DNA from: Whitmania pigra
Taxonomy: Eukaryota > Annelida > Clitellata > Hirudinida > Haemopidae
NCBI GenBank assembly: GCA_021613335.1
Contig: JAJTWR010000159.1
Location: 1,080,001-1,144,000, forward strand
DNA length: 64,000 nucleotides
Direction of reading: 5' to 3'
Shown here piece by piece: positions 59,061 through 64,000 of this stretch (position 1 is its first letter; the number at the start of each line of letters is the position of its first letter). The notes under the pieces were generated by a model. The model was not told where the DNA came from. It saw only the letters and a list, made by a program, of their open reading frames with translations, and made no database searches. Made by a program: the position numbers and the translations under genes.

Positions 59061-62000
59061 TCATGAAAGTTTATGGCAGACCTCAGAATAAGCTGGAGGA
59101 CCCGTGTGCCTGTAGTTGCAAACGTAGGTGTACATGGGAGTGAACAGGTAGGAACTGTCTGTCCTGTCATCCCAGTCGTTGTCATCCCTGATGTCCACCG
59201 CACCCGTCAGTGTTTCGACGTACGTAGGTGGGCTCGATTGCCAAAGTGCTGCAACAAAAAATAAGGGACTTTAAATGATTCTGGCAACGTTAAGAAATTT
59301 TATGTATATACACATGCCTAATATACATAGTCAAACAATTCCTCTAAAATAACAATCAGTCGATCCTATGAAGTGAGATAAACTTTTTGAAAAGAAATTT
59401 CAAATAAAATTTTAAAAGATTCAAACTGAAACTCACTTCCTGAAGAATTCTCCTGGTAAGGTGGAGGCGGTTCACTCGCATGATTGCCTTGAGAAGGATA
59501 GGAGTTATCAGGTAAAGAAGAAATATTTGGTAACAAATCAGCATCCCTGGTTGCAACCGAGAGTAAAATTGGAAACTGGGGAGGCATGTAGAGTGGCACA
59601 GGACGTCTGAAGGGCACGGTGCCTACGATGATCGGCAGATGCATGGAGAGGTTGTAAGCTCCGGGAATATGCAAAGCCACCTCAAAAAAAAAAAGATTAA
59701 ATAACTAACAAATTCACAAGCATGCAGAAACGTACACGTGCGTGCATAAAGGCTCATTTCACGCCCGACTAAAATTGTACCAATCAAGTTTTTTCTAATA
59801 AAATATTATAAAAATCCAATTGACCAGTTGCATGCATCATCATCAGTTAATGACATCATTGTCTTTGCTGAAAGCAGGAATAAAGTCATCTTATTCAAAG
59901 CTGATATAGCAGTCATTCGATGGAATTTGGTTGCAAATGTTCAAGTCAAGAACATTTGTTGCAACTTATAAGCCTTACTTTGATAAAGTACTCCACTCTG
60001 ATGACACCACAATTGTTTACAGTGGGTGAAACAGCAGGTATCTTGAGCAGTTGACCATCCCAGGTGGCATGGTCGTGTCCTTTTATTCGAGCTCCTGCCG
60101 TTGCATGAACAAATATAATTTCACGACACTTATAGAAATTCATTTTTCCAACAATGATAAGTCTCGTTCTTGTTACAAATGGGTTTGTTACAATCAAACT
60201 TTGCTATTATCACAATTCAAACAAGCATCAAACATGCAAGAATTTATGTCCCGTGAATTTATATTTATAACAATAATATTACAATAATAACAACGTTATT
60301 GTACACACGGCCGAACCCGGTTATGTCGCCGGCCTGTGGGTTTGCCAAAGAGCCTCGAGATAACCGATGATCGAGAACCGAAAATCAATAAGGAGGCTGT
60401 AAATCAACTTGTGCTTGAAATTTCTATATGTACATAATGTGCTTTAATAAATAAGAATGTACATGCACCTATTTTTGGTTTTTTACACAACAGCAATTGA
60501 TATGAGCTATGGAGTATTATTTCATACTTTGTCTCTATTGACTGAGTGTCCAGTTTTCTTTTAACACTTACAAATGTTTTTAGAACGAAAAAATAAACAG
60601 AATAACTAGAGCGTGCTATCACTCAGACAAGGGATAAGAGCCATGGCCCTCCCCGTCATCTGGAAATTATTAGAAAAATTAGGTAAATCTGTTATGACAT
60701 AAAAATTAATTACAAAAATAAACTAAAATTTAAAAAATGCATTTTAATTTGATTTTTAAAAAATTATTTCAACAATTTACCACTTTGAACAAAAATTTTA
60801 GTAGCTGTGCCCCCTCCGCCCACTGGTTCTAGTATGTGCCCCTTGCCAAAGATCCGCCCTTGTCTTCATATATGATCAACATGAGTGAGATTGATTTGGC
60901 AACATAACCAATGAGAAAATGCTATGACAAAGAGGGATTTTGGTAGTTCCACTTCAAAAACTTCGAATTAAAAGGTTTGGCGAGTTAACCAAGGACGAGA
61001 TAAGGGTTTCAATGAATTATTACAACAATAATAGTCACATTTGTAACAATAACAACGACTCGTGAGTAGCAAGTAGTTAATAACACCATCTTTTAGATGT
61101 TTTGTTAAATCTAACAGGCCCGATGCAAGGAATAAAGAGCAAATAATAGATAATACAATTGACCTCAACAAAGTTATATTTCATAAACCTGTCAGGGCAG
61201 TAAATTTGCAGGCACGAACTCGCGTCTTCCCGTTGGCAAAGAAAGTTTGAGTCTGATTGAGTGTGGCGTACGGCACGACGGTCCTTGCGGATTGGTTCGA
61301 AAATTCGGCCCAAATAGCAACAGATTCGCCTAGAAAATGCCAAGTACAAAGTTACAAGAACAAAATCATCCACTGCAGAAAGGCAGACTTTAAATACCAG
61401 GGCAATATCCTTTTCTGTCCGTTCTGGCAGACAGCGAAATCAATCCGGACCTGCAAAACCAACAGCAGAGGGTCTGCTCGACGTTGTTCTCTACAGGAAC
61501 CTGAATGCAAGCGCAAGGATCCTCGTCACAAAGCGACGAATCGACATTTCTGGTAGGTATTCATTTGACGAAGGGCGAGCAGGTACGACGAGTGAACAAC
61601 AGAAAATGTGCAAAAAAGAAAAGTACCTGGAATTCTGGTTTATTGATGTCAATGGGAGTGATGACTGTAAAGGCTTTCTTAACTTTCATATTAAAAGTCC
61701 ATGGTTTGCTCAGTTCAGCCTTAAGCCAATATCTGATGCTGCCATGCTTACCTTCAAAGGATGTGCAGACACCTCTGAAGGAAAATAAGTTTCAATGCAG
61801 TTGCACTGAACACCATGCAATATAAAGCAACAGTAATGATAAACAAGAATATATACTCAGATGGGAGGTCAAAGCTGAAGCTGAACTCCTTTTTGCCATC
61901 TGTCAAAGTGCTCAGTTCAGAACTATAATCTGTAAAATAAAACTATTAAAAATTCTGCTTAGGGAACATGGGTTTTTCATGACAAAACATAATAAGTACA

Positions 62001-62390
62001 AATCAATAAATTCCAGAATTGTAATCCCATAAAAATAAACATTGATAAAAAGCTTCTCTTGTTTAAAATAATAACCTAAATCATTATTAAAAGGATAAAA
62101 ATAATGTCTGTACATTTATGTGAAATCTCACCATTTCCGAAAAGAATCTGCTTCTTAGAAAAATATTCCACTTCAGCATTATAATGTTCTGTGTATGCAC
62201 CTAGTCTTGTTCCTGTGCTCCTTGACTCGGTCCAATGGACTTTGGCTTCTCCTCTCATGAACATTCGAAGAAACCTCAACTTAAGGTCTCCCCGAAGTTC
62301 CACAACGCAACTTCCCCTCACTACCTCACCAGGATAAAATACTGTCTTTCCATCAGCGAACAATATTTCAAAACTTTTGATTTTCCCCAT
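59061..62390 (-). CDS. ARRDC3: Alpha-arrestin, arrestin domain-containing protein (ARRDC2/3/TXNIP family)
   Basis: Eight exons join in phase: 62390-62132, 61929-61857, 61774-61627, 61500-61398, 61329-61189, 60094-59979, 59680-59437 and 59248-59061, giving 423 residues, near the 414 of human ARRDC3. The arrestin N domain shows HWTESRSTGTRLGAYTEHYN and CTSFEGKHGSIRYWLKAEL. The arrestin C domain shows TLCCWFCRSGLISLSARTDR, TWDGQLLKIPAVSP and CGVIRVEYFIK. The tail has three PPxY motifs (PPPPY, PPTY, PPAY), which bind WW domains of NEDD4-type E3 ligases. The protein should act as an adaptor in ubiquitin-dependent endocytosis of membrane receptors and transporters. The start is ATG at 62390, which gives the family N-terminus MGKIKSFEILF. 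The symbol marks the closest-looking paralogue group; which vertebrate paralogue it equals is not decidable here. Confidence 0.92.
60305..60865. mobile_element. Transposon-end-like sequences in the long ARRDC intron
   Basis: Around 60305-60375 there are pogo/Tigger-like words (CCGAACCCGGTTATGTCG, CGAGATAACCGATGATCGAG). At 60862, read on the minus strand, CAAGGGCGGATCTTTGGCAA starts a hAT-like terminus. Both are fragments in the 1.09-kb intron 60095-61188. Confidence 0.4.
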
Positions 62391-63275
62391 CACTGCAGCT
62401 ATTACCTAATTAACAGAATTTCTATAAGGCATGGATGCATCAGAAATGAGAAATAGTTAAATGCAGCTGCTTGCATATTAAGAGTATTATGAAGGATTGA
62501 ATGTTTTTACAAAACATTAAATACTATTTAAGTTTGGTAAAGGAAGTATCCTTTACTATTACGCTAATTACAAGTAAATCTGGTAAACAGGTGAGGCAAA
62601 GAATAGAAAAACAAGACATTCTTTACAATTGTCCACGAACTTTTGTTATCACAACCGCCACCAAAAAAATACGAAATAAGACTGAAAGAACGATGCCATG
62701 TCCCTTTTTGTGTTTTAATAAACAAAGATGGATAAAATGGCAGCATTTAGCAAATTTAACATGACAAACTTTTCTTTCAAATTTTTATATTGAAAACTAA
62801 TATCTATAACTCAAAGTCCTATTACCAAAATTTACGTACTAGTTAAAAGAAGCTCTAACTTCATACAACTACATTTCTAAAAGCTTAAGCTTTCCTGAAA
62901 CATTATGTGATTATGATTAACATTATGAAGCCTTGTGAAATTTTTTTCTTGAGGGATTTACGTTTTGCCAGTTGATTTTTAGATAAAGTACCTAATCAAT
63001 ATTTTTACCGTCTTTTTTCGAATTTCTGAATGTCATGATGTTTTGAATTACTACACACTTGAGTATGTTAGCTACATTACCAATTTTACATTTGTTAACC
63101 CATTTTCTATAGCTTTCCGTATAGTAAGTTTGATGCCAACATAAGCAGAAAACGCAGCACTGCATCTGCTTATTTTTCTTGCTTCAGCAGTAATGTAAAT
63201 CAAAATGAGGGACACGAACATATACCAAGCACGTAACAATAAAGGAAAGATAGTTAAGAAAAATAGCTAAATGCG
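62391..63275. other. Upstream region of ARRDC
   Basis: The promoter of the minus-strand alpha-arrestin gene should start here. I see no coding sequence or clear regulatory motif. Confidence 0.4.
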
Positions 63276-63340
63276 TCCGCATGGCCTAATGGTCGAGGCT
63301 TGATTAAGGCTTGCTTACGGCTGCGCCTCTCCAGAGGCGT
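63274..63340 (+). repeat. tRNA-like sequence, possible SINE head
   Basis: GTCCGCATGGCCTAATGGTC followed by GAGGCTTG has a tRNA 5'-half and A-box look (TGGCCTAATGG). No proper B box follows, and a transposon terminus starts at about 63333, so it is a truncated tRNA-derived sequence and not a functional tRNA gene. Confidence 0.45.
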
Positions 63341-64000
63341 AGCCTGGGTATTTTGCGCCCGGGGACAAACTATAGAATTGGCGCCCTTTTCCATGTCTAT
63401 ATATTTAATCTTACTGTATTACACTAAATTTGAAATTGAAATAAAAATCAAATTTTAATGGCACAAGGCATCCATTTAAAAGTGAAAAACCATTCTACAA
63501 ATAGTAGCGCATCAGTCACCCAATCAGTCAGTCTAAGATGATTTACATGCATAGTAGTCTAATATTGTCTAAAATAGATTTTTTTTTTTGATTTAACAGT
63601 TGCAAACTGATCAATAACGTCATCAAAGTCTGTTTTCTCAAGCGTTTCTCTTTCTATACTAAGAAGAGCAAGATCACTGAGACGATCCTGTCCCATTGAT
63701 GCACGCAGATACGACAAAATAAGTTTCAATTTGCTGAATGATCGTTCACAGCTTGCAATTGAAACCGCTATTGCTAACAAAATTTGTAGTGAAATTCGAA
63801 AATTCGGAAATACGTCGCTTCCATAAAGCACAATAAAACCAAGGAGATCCAAAGGAGTTTCTGGTAGAGTTTCAGTTTGCTTTCTCAGCAGCATTCTGGT
63901 GAAGAGTTCGTAGCCATTAATGTCCGTGTCTTAGAAAGTTGCAAAATCTGCACAACTTCGACGAATTTCATCTTCATCTGTGTCAGATGTCAGAAGAGTC
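63333..64000 (-). pseudogene. hAT transposase C-terminal part with 3' terminus, running off the window
   Basis: The terminus CAGAGGCGTAGCCTGGGTAT is at 63333. From 63894 down to 63559 the minus strand encodes VFPNFRISLQILLAIAVSIA, then SCERSFSKLKLILSYLRASM and FDDVIDQFATVKSKKK, a good hAT dimerisation domain. The frame continues to the right edge (ADFATF, then DINGYELFTRM), broken by a single TAA at about 63932. It is the best-preserved hAT copy here. Confidence 0.8.

Noticed and set aside
63274..63345. Functional tRNA gene
   Set aside because: Only the 5' half and an A-box-like stretch fit; no B box or 3' arm pairing follows, and a transposon terminus interrupts it.
1..64000. CRISPR arrays, prokaryotic operons, rRNA genes, endogenous retrovirus genes
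   Set aside because: Looked for and not seen; spliced genes throughout, no regularly spaced repeats, no rRNA core sequences and no gag/env-like frames.

Overview
This window is a piece of an animal (metazoan) nuclear genome. It is A+T-rich. Its genes are intron-dense, with many introns of about 50-120 bases alongside some of 0.5-2 kb, and its intergenic and intronic space is full of decayed DNA transposons, tRNA-derived SINE-like copies and a LINE fragment. A CAMSAP/Patronin gene with a CKK domain makes the host a metazoan. A marine invertebrate (tunicate, cnidarian or similar) fits the gene structure and repeat content, but I cannot name the clade. No prokaryotic, organellar or CRISPR features were seen.

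Left part, 1-29,000, is gene-dense and mostly ordinary. In order: an unrecognised acidic, serine-rich protein gene (-, running down to about 683); a TBC-domain Rab-GAP of the USP6NL/RN-tre type (+, 4606-10027); a long, mostly disordered unrecognised protein (-, 11241-14990); FAF2/UBXD8 (+, about 15149-18319); the ceramide-1-phosphate transfer protein CPTP (-, 18793-19780); and a complete CAMSAP gene (+, 20795-28653). These cover endosomal trafficking, ERAD, sphingolipid transfer and microtubule minus-end binding. Nothing suggests that they work as one cluster.

Middle part, 29,500-39,600: a short transposon with clear ends and a 6-bp direct flank (29574-30784), then what I read as one gene (-, 30856-37034). 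It encodes a single-pass membrane protein with a long cytoplasmic tail carrying two copies of a short WH2-like motif. I recognise no family for it, and it carries a decayed tandem duplicate of its membrane exon. A small secreted PAN/apple plus chitin-binding (CBM14) gene follows (+, 38325-39559).

Right part, 39,800-64,000, is a transposon graveyard: piggyBac, several hAT lineages (one present as two 1.2-kb copies 11.7 kb apart), a pogo/Tigger-like MITE, a Tc1/mariner fossil, a CR1/jockey-like LINE fragment and nested SINEs. Embedded in it are a ZYG11/ZER1-like LRR gene that seems cut short (+, 44070-47182), an unrecognised multi-exon gene with a degenerate duplicated exon (+, 51216-53344), and an intact alpha-arrestin ARRDC gene (-, 59061-62390).

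Exon models come from reading GT-AG boundaries, phase continuity and protein similarity by eye. None has been tested against transcripts.
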